This document shows positions 23,547-31,086 of a DNA stretch of 31,745 bases, in pieces (position 1 is the first letter of the stretch; each line of letters starts with the position of its first letter). Source of the DNA: Caldithrix sp. (GTDB lineage Bacteria > KSB1 > UBA2214 > DYKH01); assembly GCA_020722685.1 (NCBI GenBank), contig DYKH01000062.1:1-31745 (forward strand), given 5' to 3'. The notes beneath the pieces were generated by a model. It searched no databases. It saw only the letters and a program-made list of their open reading frames with translations, and was not told the origin of the DNA. Position numbers and translations under genes: made by a program.

Positions 23547-24251
23547 ATGAGACGATTTGATCTGATTATTTTCGATCTTGATGGGACGTTGGTCGATACC
23601 GCACCCGACGTGCATCGATCCATCAACCTTGCTTTGGCGCAAATGCAGCTTCCGGCCATTTCCGAGGCGCAGGCAAAGAGCGCCATTGGCCCAGGCCCGG
23701 AGCATTTTGCCCGCATCGTTTTGGGCGAAAACAACACCGAACGGCTGGCATCTTTCTATGAGTTGTTCCGGCCCATTTACTTTGAAAAGTGCGTGGAAAG
23801 CTCCAGACCTTTTCCGGGTATCCCGGAGTTGTTAGCCGAATTGAACGGACAAAAATTGGCGGTTGCTTCCAATAAACGGCTGAGCTTCAACCAACGTATC
23901 CTGAAAGAGCTGAATTTGGCTTCCTACTTTGAGTTGGTGGTCGACCCTGAAGTTGTGGGCAAGTCCAAGCCGGCGCCGGAGATGCTCGAATACGTTCTCA
24001 GGTACTGTGACGTGCCGGCGGAACGCGCGCTAATGGTCGGCGATACCGATAATGATTTGTTGGCTGCGCGGGCTGCGGGCGTCAAGTCGTGTGCAATCGG
24101 ATGGGGATATGCGCCTTTACAAAAACTGCTGTCGCTGAACCCAGATTATCACATCGAACGACCGCTGGAATTGTTAAGGATTGTGGAGCAAAATGGAAAG
24201 ACAACTCTGACGGGGTTCCAAACCCTGTCAGAGCTGAGACAACAGAGTTGA
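23547..24251 (+). CDS. HAD-superfamily phosphatase (Gph-like) with repeat-derived C-terminus
   Basis: The 234-residue protein starts MRRFDLIIFDLDGTLVDTAP (motif I). It has VASNKR (motif II) near residue 112, VVGKSKPAPEML (motif III Lys) near 141-152 and LMVGDTDNDLLAARAAG (motif IV) near 166-182, with a helical cap between I and II: a subfamily IA phosphatase like phosphoglycolate phosphatase. The start at 23547 has GAAAGG 6-8 nt upstream; in-frame sequence before it is part of an intergenic repeat. The last 20 or so residues (NGKTTLTGFQTLSELRQQS) are encoded by a hairpin element at 24205-24233, so the original C-terminus has probably been replaced or extended. Substrate unknown. It starts a plus-strand run with the thioesterase and carbamoyltransferase genes. 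Confidence 0.87.
   Translation: MRRFDLIIFDLDGTLVDTAPDVHRSINLALAQMQLPAISEAQAKSAIGPGPEHFARIVLGENNTERLASFYELFRPIYFEKCVESSRPFPGIPELLAELNGQKLAVASNKRLSFNQRILKELNLASYFELVVDPEVVGKSKPAPEMLEYVLRYCDVPAERALMVGDTDNDLLAARAAGVKSCAIGWGYAPLQKLLSLNPDYHIERPLELLRIVEQNGKTTLTGFQTLSELRQQS
24205..24233. repeat. 13-bp hairpin element inside the 3' end of the HAD gene
   Basis: CTCTGACGGGGTT (24205-24217) and AACCCTGTCAGAG (24221-24233) pair at 12 of 13 positions, with a 3-nt loop; the odd pair is G-U on the plus strand. It is translated as TLTGFQTLSE in the HAD protein and ends 18 bp before the stop. It may double as a terminator-like or stabilising structure. Confidence 0.75.
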
Positions 24252-24282
24252 AGCGACCTATTGAAAGCGAAGAGACGGAAGC

Positions 24283-24786
24283 ATGAACGAACAGAAGGAA
24301 CACCGATATCTACCGACCTATAAAGGCTGCATGGTTTGCGGTCAAAAAGAGGTCAATCCCAGCACTCTTAACCTGCGCTTTCGCGTCACTCAGGAGGGGG
24401 TCGAAACGCCTTTTACTGCGTGTTCGCATCAGGAGGGATATAAAGGCATTGTGCACGGAGGCATCATCACGGCTTTGTTGGATGAAACCATCGGCTGGGC
24501 GGTTGCGGTTGAACGAGAAAAGTATTTTGTGACCGGGGAGTTGACCGTGCGTTTCCTTTGTCCCTTGGGCATAGGTACAACCGTCACCGTGAAAGGGTGG
24601 CCGGTTGAGCACAAATCTCGCTACTCTATTGCCAAGGGACAAATTGCCGATAGAGACGGAAAGGTTTATGCCAAAGCAACGGGAAAATATTTTCTCATGT
24701 CGGATGAACAGGCCAGGCAGGTGCACGACTATCTGACCTTTCAGAAAGGGGATCTGGATTTTTTCCATAATAACTTTAACCGATAA
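24283..24786 (+). CDS. Hotdog-fold thioesterase, PaaI-like
   Basis: The 167-residue product has a hotdog domain with GYKGIVHGGIITALLDETIG at about 46-65. HGG and the following Asp/Glu helix form the active site of PaaI/YbgC-like acyl-CoA thioesterases. The next strands, VTGELTVRFLCPLGIGTTVT and KGQIADRDGKVYAKATGKYF, complete the fold. An N-terminal CMVCG at about 16-20 gives a Cys pair seen in several thioesterases of this subgroup. It would hydrolyse acyl- or aryl-CoA esters in the cytosol; the substrate is unknown. ACGGAAG lies just upstream of the ATG. The gene follows the HAD gene by 31 bp and precedes the carbamoyltransferase by 79 bp, which contain a hairpin. Confidence 0.85.
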   Translation: MNEQKEHRYLPTYKGCMVCGQKEVNPSTLNLRFRVTQEGVETPFTACSHQEGYKGIVHGGIITALLDETIGWAVAVEREKYFVTGELTVRFLCPLGIGTTVTVKGWPVEHKSRYSIAKGQIADRDGKVYAKATGKYFLMSDEQARQVHDYLTFQKGDLDFFHNNFNR

Positions 24787-24804
24787 TTTTTAAACCGCCA
24801 ATTA

Positions 24805-24852
24805 CGCGAATTGTGCTAATGAAACCAATTCGCAAAATTAGCGAAATTCGCG
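24805..24852. repeat. 16-bp inverted repeat between the thioesterase and carbamoyltransferase genes
   Basis: CGCGAATTGTGCTAAT (24805-24820) and ATTAGCGAAATTCGCG (24837-24852) pair at 14 of 16 positions with a 16-nt loop. It begins 18 bp after one stop and ends 13 bp before the next ATG, where a ribosome-binding site would be expected but is not seen. It could therefore block or shape translation of the carbamoyltransferase, or end the upstream transcript. Confidence 0.6.
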
Positions 24853-24865
24853 GTTGGTCTCTCTT

Positions 24866-26683
24866 ATGAACATCCTCGGAATTTCCTGTTTCTATCATGA
24901 CAGCGCTGCCTGTTTGGTGCGCGACGGCAAGATCGTCGCGGCGGCGCAGGAGGAGCGCTTTACCCGCAAGAAACATGATTTCGACTTTCCGCGCCAAGCC
25001 ATAAAATTCTGCCTTGAGTTTGCCCATCTCTCCACTGCGGATTTGGATTATGTGGCATTCTATGACAAGCCTTTCATCAAATTCGAGCGTATTTTAGAAA
25101 CCTATCTCGCCTACGCACCACGAGGTCTGCGATCCTACTTGATGGCCATGCCGCTTTGGCTCAAGCAGAAGCTTTGGGTTCCGGATCTGATCCAGAAAGA
25201 AATCGGCTACAAAGGCAAGATTATTTTCCCCGAACACCACGAGTCGCATGCGGCCTCGGCGTTCTTTCCTTCTCCATTTCAACAGGCGGCGTTCTTGACG
25301 ATGGACGGCGTGGGTGAATGGACGACCACCTCCTACGGGGTTGGTCGGGATAATCAGGTGGAAATCGACTCCGAGCTGCATTTTCCTCATTCGCTGGGAT
25401 TGCTCTATTCTGCTTTCACCTATTACACCGGCTTTAAGGTCAACTCCGGCGAGTACAAGGTGATGGGACTGGCTCCTTATGGCGAGCCCAAGTACGTGCA
25501 GACCATTCTGGATCATCTCATCGACCTCAAAGAAGACGGCTCTTTCAAGCTGAACATGGAGTACTTTGACTATTGCACCGGCTTGACCATGACCAACGGC
25601 AAGTTCGAGCATCTTTTCGGCGGCCCGCCGCGCCAGCCGGAAACCTTGTTGACGCAGAGGGAAATGGACCTCGCTCGCTCCATTCAGGATGTGACCGAAG
25701 AGGTCATGCTGCGCTGCGCCCGCCACGTGCAGCGGGAGACCGGCGAGAAGAATCTCTGCCTGGCAGGGGGCGTGGCCTTGAATTGCGTCGGCAACGGACG
25801 GATTCTACGCGAAGGGCCTTTCGAGCGCATCTGGATTCAGCCGGCCGCCGGGGATGCCGGTGGCGCTGTCGGTGCTGCTCTGTTCACCTGGTACCAAGTT
25901 TTGGGTAATGGCCGCCAAAGCGACGGCAAGTGCGACGCGCAGTTCGGCTCTTTTCTCGGTCCGGAGTTTGGCAACGACGCCATTGAAGAATTTTTGTCCA
26001 AGCGCGAAATCCCCTACCGGAGGTTAAGAGACGAAGAGGTCGCGGAAATCACGGCTGATTTGCTAACGCAGGAAAAGGTCATTGGCTGGTTTCAGGGACG
26101 CATGGAATTGGGGCCGCGCGCATTGGGCAGTCGCTCCATCATCGGCGATGCGCGCTCGCCGGACATGCAGGCTCGCATGAATCTGAAAATCAAATATCGG
26201 GAAAGCTTCCGACCCTTCGCGCCTTCGGTTTTGGAAGAGCGCGTCTCGGACTATTTTGAGCTGGATCGCGAGAGTCCGTACATGCTGTTAGTGGCGGAGG
26301 TCAAAAGGGAAAAGCAGCGCGAAATGACCGAGGAAGAAAAGCGATTGTGGGGCATCTCCAAGCTGAATGTGGTGCGCTCGGAAATTCCCGCGGTCACCCA
26401 CGTGGACTATTCCGCCCGCGTTCAGACGGTGAATAGGCGTACTCATCCGCGTTATTACGAGCTGATCAAAAAGTTCGAGCAAAAGACCGGCTGTCCGGTC
26501 ATCATCAACACCTCGTTCAATGTGCGCGGCGAACCGATCGTTTGTACTCCTGAGGATGCGTACCTTTGCTTTATGCGCACGGAGATGGATTACTTGGTCA
26601 TCGGCAATTTTCTGTTAGAGAAAAGCCAGCAGCCGGCGCTGAAGGAAGATGCGGATTGGAGGAAAACCTATGAGCTGGATTAG
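24866..26683 (+). CDS. Carbamoyltransferase, NodU/CmcH/TobZ family
   Basis: The 605-residue protein starts MNILGISCFYHDSAACLVRD, the hallmark of the family. It has HHESHAASAFF at about 125-135 (HXXXH metal site) and TMDGVGEWTTTSYG, followed by a GEYKVMGLAPYG stretch and LCLAGGVALNCVGNGRIL. The C-terminal half carries ELGPRALGSRSIIGDARS, SFRPFAPSVLEE and TSFNVRGEPIVCTPEDAY. Such enzymes make carbamoyl-AMP from carbamoyl phosphate and ATP and move the carbamoyl group to a hydroxyl on a sugar, lipid or natural product. The acceptor is unknown here; the SxtJ-like partner downstream suggests a membrane-linked or exported-glycan product. I chose ATG 24866 over a TTG 12 nt earlier. No ribosome-binding site is seen, but a hairpin ends 13 bp upstream. 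Confidence 0.95.
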   Translation: MNILGISCFYHDSAACLVRDGKIVAAAQEERFTRKKHDFDFPRQAIKFCLEFAHLSTADLDYVAFYDKPFIKFERILETYLAYAPRGLRSYLMAMPLWLKQKLWVPDLIQKEIGYKGKIIFPEHHESHAASAFFPSPFQQAAFLTMDGVGEWTTTSYGVGRDNQVEIDSELHFPHSLGLLYSAFTYYTGFKVNSGEYKVMGLAPYGEPKYVQTILDHLIDLKEDGSFKLNMEYFDYCTGLTMTNGKFEHLFGGPPRQPETLLTQREMDLARSIQDVTEEVMLRCARHVQRETGEKNLCLAGGVALNCVGNGRILREGPFERIWIQPAAGDAGGAVGAALFTWYQVLGNGRQSDGKCDAQFGSFLGPEFGNDAIEEFLSKREIPYRRLRDEEVAEITADLLTQEKVIGWFQGRMELGPRALGSRSIIGDARSPDMQARMNLKIKYRESFRPFAPSVLEERVSDYFELDRESPYMLLVAEVKREKQREMTEEEKRLWGISKLNVVRSEIPAVTHVDYSARVQTVNRRTHPRYYELIKKFEQKTGCPVIINTSFNVRGEPIVCTPEDAYLCFMRTEMDYLVIGNFLLEKSQQPALKEDADWRKTYELD

Positions 26684-27107
26684 CGACGTGCGCACCGGCT
26701 TGAAACGGCTGCCGCAGGACGCGCGCTCTTTGCGCAAGTTCGCTTTGGTCATCGCCGGTGCGATGTTAGTTTTAGCCGCTTTGGTTTTCTCTTTCGGCGC
26801 ACATCCCCAACGAGCTTACTGGCTCACGGCTACTGCCGCAGTTTGGTCTGCAGTGGGATTGCCTTTCCCAAAACTGCTGAAACCACTGCATACCGGCTGG
26901 ATGGCCTTCGCCTTGACCATTGGCTGGATTATGTCGCGAATATTTTTGACGATACTTTTCTTTCTGGTCATCACTCCCATTGGATTATTGATGCGCATTT
27001 TCGGCAAAGACCTTTTGCAGCAAAAGATCGAGCCGGAAAGAAAGAGCTATTGGCTCAAGAGGGATCGGAGCGATGGGGGGAACGAACGGTATGAGCGACA
27101 GTTCTAG
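26670..27107 (+). CDS. SxtJ-like membrane protein, partner of the carbamoyltransferase
   Basis: The 145-residue product starts MSWISDVRTGLKRLPQD, with the ATG inside the last codons of the carbamoyltransferase gene (14-bp overlap); GGAGG lies 12-8 nt upstream. It has three or so hydrophobic segments, at about 27-46 (ALVIAGAMLVLAALVFSFGA), 50-68 and 78-110 (AFALTIGWIMSRIFLTILFF). It ends with FGKDLLQQKIEPERKSYW and a charged tail. This matches the SxtJ family, small membrane proteins next to NodU-type carbamoyltransferases in many bacteria. In other genomes a third tiny gene (DUF5989) follows; here a terminator comes at once. The exact role is unknown; it probably ties the enzyme to the membrane. 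Confidence 0.85.
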   Translation: MSWISDVRTGLKRLPQDARSLRKFALVIAGAMLVLAALVFSFGAHPQRAYWLTATAAVWSAVGLPFPKLLKPLHTGWMAFALTIGWIMSRIFLTILFFLVITPIGLLMRIFGKDLLQQKIEPERKSYWLKRDRSDGGNERYERQF

Positions 27108-27142
27108 GAAAATTCGTAGATGGGGTACACTTTTATGGAAGT

Positions 27143-27211
27143 CCTGCGGGAGGGTACTAGCGAGTTTTTCGCGGCATAGTACTCTCTGGTACCCTCCGCA
27201 GGTTTCTTTTT
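27143..27211 (+). terminator. Strong Rho-independent terminator after the SxtJ-like gene
   Basis: CCTGCGGGAGGGTAC (27143-27157) pairs with GTACCCTCCGCAGG (27189-27202) with a single bulged G, and is followed by TTTCTTTTT (27203-27211). The 31-nt loop has its own small fold. It ends the plus-strand carbamoyltransferase transcript and touches the stop of the convergent M56 gene. Confidence 0.88.
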
Positions 27212-28574
27212 ATCTGAGCGTAAAGTTAAAGGGAATTGAAATCCACACTTCGACCGGCTCTCCGTTAAGAAGGGCAGGTTGAAATTTCCAGCCTTTTACC
27301 GCCTCGATTACTGCCGCTTCAAATCCATACTTATCAGGTCCAGGTTGGTTGATTTTTTGACCACCAGTTATTCGATAGAATTCGCTTTTAATTGTTTTTG
27401 CCTGTTCAACATCTCCCTGTTTGTTGATGAATACATAGCCAATTACTTTTGCCTCCATTTGGGATGCTAATGCCTTTTCGGGATATTTGGGCTCTACTCG
27501 GCTGACTATAACAGGTTCTTTGTCGAAGTCGATCAGAGCAGGAGTTTCATTTTGCTGGCCTTCAAGCTTCTCAGCCAGCGAACTCTTGGCTTCAGGCGGT
27601 TTTTCTTTTCCGCAGAACCAGGAGAGAGGTAAGATGAGTGCGAGCAAAAGTCCGAAGATAAGCACCACAGTCGTTTTCTTAATGGGACGCATATTTTCCT
27701 CCTTGATATGATAGGCAACACGTTTGAGTAATTGATTTTTCTGCCTGATCAGGGCAGGAGTGACTGCGCAGCCCGGGTTTTCCCGGGTAATTTGTTCTGC
27801 TATATAAACCAGATATCTGGAATATTCCACTGGCGAGACATGAGCATGAGCGATAGCCGTTTCGTCACAAATCATCTCTCGGTACTCTTCCATTCGATTA
27901 TTCAGCAGCCAGACCAATGGATGAAAAAAGTAGAGTGCCCGAACAAGAACCTGCAATCCCTGGATCCATGCGTCACGACGGCGAATGTGCGCCAATTCAT
28001 GATGGATGATTAATGTCTGGCACTCCGATGGCCATGATTGATAGGTCGTGGGCATAAAGATTTGGCTCTTGAAAAGGCCAAGGCTCAAGGGAAAAGCGAG
28101 CTTGGTTGTTTGATAAACGTCGATTCGACGACTTGAAATAGTAGCATCTGAACCTGCAGGAATCTTTTCGGAATTCGTGAGCTTTGCTTTAAGCGATAGC
28201 GTAGCAAGAATGGGAATGACCAACCCTACCAGCGAAAGTGTGGTCCACGAAAGGAAAAGGACTCCGTATAGATCGAGTTCTTTTAACAGGCCTGCTGCGT
28301 GTGCCATACCTGCCTCTGGATTTGCAGATACGGGGATCACTTCCATGAAAAAGGAAAACGGGGGAAATGAACTTGCTGAGGAAAGTGGAAGAATTGGCGG
28401 TAGCAAGAGTTTTAATAATCCGACCAAGGTAACAAAATATTTTACTCGGGCCCGGGCCTTTCGAAGAACCCATAGTGCACCCAGGACCACCGCCAGAAAC
28501 AAGGTGTTTTGCAGAGTAGCAAAACCAAAGTACATCGCCCATTGCCGGCCGAAATCGTTTATGAACTCGATCAT
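27210..28574 (-). CDS. BlaR1/MecR1-type M56 membrane peptidase fused to a TonB C-terminal domain
   Basis: The 454-residue protein has membrane segments at about 20-38, 45-65 and 100-128. The zinc-protease motif HHELAH lies at about 190-195, with the later EXXXD-type EYREMICDETAIAHAH, and another membrane segment is at about 300-318 (TVVLIFGLLLALILPLSWF). The last 90 residues form a TonB C-terminal domain (EPKYPEKALASQ, then GYVFINKQGDVEQAK, then VIEAVKGWKFQPALLNGEPV). BlaR1 relatives cleave a BlaI-type repressor when an outside signal arrives. Here the penicillin-binding sensor is replaced by the TonB domain, which normally binds outer-membrane or wall partners. The gene starts 2 bp after the blaI-like stop (28577-28579), with AAAGGGCAG inside that gene as its ribosome-binding site. 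Confidence 0.93.
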   Translation of the reverse strand: MIEFINDFGRQWAMYFGFATLQNTLFLAVVLGALWVLRKARARVKYFVTLVGLLKLLLPPILPLSSASSFPPFSFFMEVIPVSANPEAGMAHAAGLLKELDLYGVLFLSWTTLSLVGLVIPILATLSLKAKLTNSEKIPAGSDATISSRRIDVYQTTKLAFPLSLGLFKSQIFMPTTYQSWPSECQTLIIHHELAHIRRRDAWIQGLQVLVRALYFFHPLVWLLNNRMEEYREMICDETAIAHAHVSPVEYSRYLVYIAEQITRENPGCAVTPALIRQKNQLLKRVAYHIKEENMRPIKKTTVVLIFGLLLALILPLSWFCGKEKPPEAKSSLAEKLEGQQNETPALIDFDKEPVIVSRVEPKYPEKALASQMEAKVIGYVFINKQGDVEQAKTIKSEFYRITGGQKINQPGPDKYGFEAAVIEAVKGWKFQPALLNGEPVEVWISIPFNFTLR

Positions 28575-28576
28575 GG

Positions 28577-28969
28577 CTATCTGCCCTTTAATTGTTTCTC
28601 TTTCTCTGCAATTAGTTTTTTGATGGAAGTCAGCTCATCCAAAGTCAACGTCTCTGCATTTATCAAATAATTGGCCATAGCTGTCACAGAACCGCCGAAG
28701 AACCTTGCTACCAAGTTCTTAGTCTCTTTCGAAAGCATTTCTTCTCGCGATTTAATGGGAGAATAGAAATTCACCAAGCCAATCTTTTTGCGCACCAAAT
28801 ATCCCTTGGCTTCTAAATTATTCATGATTGTTTGTACGGTGGTATAGGCTTTTTCACCTTCGGGATAAGCCTGCTCCAAGACTTCGCGCACAGAGGGAGA
28901 GCCACCCACGCGCCATATAGCTTCCATTATTTCAGCTTCTACTGGTGTTAATTTTACGTCTTCAGCCAT
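28577..28969 (-). CDS. BlaI/MecI/CopY-type transcriptional repressor
   Basis: The 130-residue product begins LTPVEAEIMEAIWRVGGSPS and continues with VREVLEQAYPEGEKAYTTVQ and TIMNNLEAKGYLVRKKIGL, the winged helix-turn-helix of the BlaI family. A C-terminal dimerisation helix pair follows (FFGGSVTAMANYLIN, then LDELTSIKKLIAEKEKQL). It should bind operator dyads and be removed when the M56 partner is activated. AGGAG lies about 7 nt before the ATG. The promoter at 29012-29040 and the dyads at 28996-29019 place likely operators over its own start site, so it is probably autoregulated. It forms a two-gene operon with the M56-TonB gene. Confidence 0.95.
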   Translation of the reverse strand: MAEDVKLTPVEAEIMEAIWRVGGSPSVREVLEQAYPEGEKAYTTVQTIMNNLEAKGYLVRKKIGLVNFYSPIKSREEMLSKETKNLVARFFGGSVTAMANYLINAETLTLDELTSIKKLIAEKEKQLKGR

Positions 28970-28995
28970 GCCTTCTCCTAATTTATTGGGTGATC

Positions 28996-29040
28996 TACTA
29001 AGAACATAGTAACAATACTAATTCTTTGGGAAAATGTCAA
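28996..29040 (-). promoter_or_regulatory. Promoter and probable BlaI-type operators of the repressor operon
   Basis: On the minus strand TTGACA (29040-29035), a 17-nt spacer and TATTGT (29017-29012) form a sigma-70 promoter. AGTA-N4-TACT (29008-29019) overlaps the -10 box, and TACTA-N6-TAGTA (28996-29011) covers the expected start of transcription. This is the position where a BlaI-type repressor would block its own gene. Confidence 0.7.
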
Positions 29041-29119
29041 GCAATTTTTTAAGAATTCGGGGAACAGTCCCCTGTATTATTTTGAGGGGGTCGCCGATAG
29101 TAAACGCGGAAACCTGCGA

Positions 29120-29173
29120 GATTCTTCGCTTCGCTCAAAATGCCAAAGGCGACACAGCACGAAGCGAAGGATC
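29120..29173. repeat. 14-bp inverted repeat (extragenic hairpin element)
   Basis: GATTCTTCGCTTCG (29120-29133) and CGAAGCGAAGGATC (29160-29173) pair at 13 of 14 positions. The odd pair is T-G, so the stem is continuous in RNA. It lies in the gap between the serine hydrolase and the repressor operon. Confidence 0.6.
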
Positions 29174-29497
29174 AATTGGGTGATTAGGGGGCCCCCCCGA
29201 ACAGTTGTGAATCGGGAGTTTTATTCGGGATGAAGAGGGTTAGCTGATTTGATCAGCCTAAATCCAAACCGCAGCGATCTCCAATATCTCCGGGCATTTT
29301 TAACGCTTACTTGGCAGGCTGCACAATCTGAATTCCTTTTGCCGAATACCATGGATGCAGCTCCACCACCAGCCTACCTGCTTTGACCGCAGGGTCTGCG
29401 TCACACAAAAACCTTCGCCGCAGCGAATTCGGAATGACATCTTCTCTTCTCGGGGGCTGAACTGTTACATATTGCCTAACGGTTGCGTGAGTGGATA

Positions 29498-30730
29498 TTA
29501 CTCTGTAATCGCTCCTGCTACAATGTTAGCAATCGAGCTGCGCAGCCAATCCACGTCGCCATCGTCTTTGGGGTGAACGCGATTGGTCAGCACGATGACA
29601 AAAGTATCGGTTGCTCGATCCAGCCAAATCGAAGTGCCGGTGTAACCGGTGTGACCAAAGCCGCCATCCGGCAGCAGGTCGCCGCCAACCCATGATTGGC
29701 CGTCCTTGACCACCCAGCCATAGCCGCGCTTGGCATGGGCGGGCGTATCGGGAATGTGCACCATGCGATCGATGGTCACTGGGCTGAGGATGCGCACACC
29801 GTCTAATTGACCGCCGTTCAGCAGCATTTGCGCGTAGCGGGCTAAATCATCGGCAGTGGAAAAAAGCCCAGCATTGCCGGAAATGCCGCCTTGCAGTCTG
29901 GCCAACGGATCGTGCACAACGCCAATCAGCGGCTGGCCTTTTTCGACCTCCGTTGGGACGCAGATGGGCTGCAAGAGTCGTTCAGGGACGTAGGTGGTGT
30001 TTTTCATTCCCAAGGGAGCAAAGATGTTTTCCCGCGAAAAATCGTTGACGTTCTTCCCCGTCACTTTTTCGATAATAAAGGCCAGGGTGATAAAGCCCAA
30101 ACAGCTATAATGATATTCATCGCCCGGCGCATTCGTTTTTGGCAGCTTGGCGATGTATTCGACCAGAGCCGCCGTAGCACACGGTCTTCCCAGCGAGTCC
30201 GCTGCGACGTCAGCATTGGTGTAAGGAAGAAGTCCCGAGGTGTGCGTCAACAAATGCCAGATGCGGGCTTCGTCTGCTTTACTGCTATCCGGCCGAATAT
30301 ATCGCGAGAAGGAAGGTACATAGTCGGAGACCCGATCCGTTAGGCGCAGTTGACCTCGTTCGACCAGCACCATGATAGATGTTGCGGTGGCCAGGGGCTT
30401 GGTCACCGAGGCCAAATCGAACATCATGTTTGCCTCCATAGGCCGCTTGCGCGGATAGGTTTGCGCGTAGCCAAAAGCCTTCCGGTACACGACTTGCTTG
30501 TGGCGGGAGACGAGAACCACGGCGCCGGGAATGTCCTCTTTATCGACCGCCGATTGAACGACACGATCGATGTTCCTCAAGCGGAGCGAATCCATGTCGG
30601 ACTTGGCGATTTCGGTTTCAACAGATTGCTTTGCCTTTGCGGCGGACTTGGCCGATACAGACGCATTGGCAAGTGTTGAGACCAGTGAAGCAGCAAGAAA
30701 GCAGGGAGTGAGAAGACGAAGTGGTGACAT
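29498..30730 (-). CDS. Exported serine hydrolase of the beta-lactamase/class C PBP fold
   Basis: The 410-residue product starts with a signal peptide (core at 5-20, ANAS cut) followed by an Ala/Lys-rich linker. The beta-lactamase-like domain has FDLASVTKPLATA with Ser108 and Lys111 (SXXK). It has YHYSCLGFITL with Tyr208, where the second element is YSC rather than YXN, and FGHTGYTGTS near the end (HTG in place of KTG). This pattern fits the esterase/peptidase group of the family, not true beta-lactamases, so the protein more likely trims wall peptides or esters in the periplasm. GAGGG lies 6 nt before the ATG. It is on the same strand as, and upstream of, the BlaI-type operon but separated by about 530 bp. 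Confidence 0.88.
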   Translation of the reverse strand: MSPLRLLTPCFLAASLVSTLANASVSAKSAAKAKQSVETEIAKSDMDSLRLRNIDRVVQSAVDKEDIPGAVVLVSRHKQVVYRKAFGYAQTYPRKRPMEANMMFDLASVTKPLATATSIMVLVERGQLRLTDRVSDYVPSFSRYIRPDSSKADEARIWHLLTHTSGLLPYTNADVAADSLGRPCATAALVEYIAKLPKTNAPGDEYHYSCLGFITLAFIIEKVTGKNVNDFSRENIFAPLGMKNTTYVPERLLQPICVPTEVEKGQPLIGVVHDPLARLQGGISGNAGLFSTADDLARYAQMLLNGGQLDGVRILSPVTIDRMVHIPDTPAHAKRGYGWVVKDGQSWVGGDLLPDGGFGHTGYTGTSIWLDRATDTFVIVLTNRVHPKDDGDVDWLRSSIANIVAGAITE

Positions 30731-31086
30731 ATGTTTCCCTCGAATTGTTTTGCCGTGCCTAGCGTGCAGCCCGCTGTACCCGAGGCGGACCGTTGAGTGA
30801 CGGCACTATGCGATTGTGAAATGCCGCTACCAATTGTCGAGCGACAGTAGCGGAGCGGCGGGATGATGACGCATTCGAATTCCGCAAAGCATACAGAATT
30901 TCCGTACCATAATCAAGCAAAAAGACCTGGGATGCGAGCCGCGGTCATTGCGCAAGTCGGGTATGCAGCAGGTAGTAGAATTTTGGCTCCGTTCCAAAAA
31001 GCGCTTGACATTGTAACCCTTGTTAGCTAAATTGCGTTTAGCTTCTAAGCAGACATAGGGGTTAGACAAGCATAAGAGACGATTCC
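30731..31086. other. Divergent intergenic region, 356 bp
   Basis: It has a hairpin at 30824-30853 (CCGCTAC / GTAGCGG with an inner TGTC-GACA pair) and the plus-strand promoter at 31005-31033. The minus-strand frame between 31069 and 30827 is rich in Cys and Arg and is not a likely gene. Confidence 0.5.
31005..31043 (+). promoter_or_regulatory. Promoter with overlapping dyad for the CsgG-like gene
   Basis: TTGACA (31005-31010), a 17-nt spacer and TAAATT (31028-31033) form a sigma-70 promoter. A perfect 7-bp dyad, AGCTAAA-N5-TTTAGCT (31025-31043), covers the -10 box and is a candidate operator. The 12 bases CTTGACATTGTA are identical to the -35 region of the sigma-CHAT promoter. Confidence 0.6.

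Larger units (their letters stand above)
28970..29497. other. Intergenic region, 528 bp, with operator and repeat elements
   Basis: It contains the blaI-type promoter and dyads (28996-29040), a small GGGGA/TCCCC hairpin (29059-29072), the inverted repeat at 29120-29173, a G5C7 run at 29187-29198 and sequence near 29385-29440 that resembles the 23405-23498 element. No gene is supported. Confidence 0.6.

Noticed and set aside
27091..27282. Possible third small gene (DUF5989-like) after the SxtJ-like gene
   Set aside because: The frame runs through the terminator hairpin and into the antisense of the M56 gene, and has no membrane segment such as that family shows.
29498..30730. True beta-lactamase next to the BlaI/BlaR-like pair
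   Set aside because: The motifs are SVTK, YSC and HTG, not the YXN and KTG of beta-lactamases, and the gene is over 500 bp from the repressor operon.
30827..31069. Minus-strand frame of 80 codons rich in Cys and Arg
   Set aside because: It has no start signal, overlaps the promoter region of the CsgG-like gene and has no family pattern.
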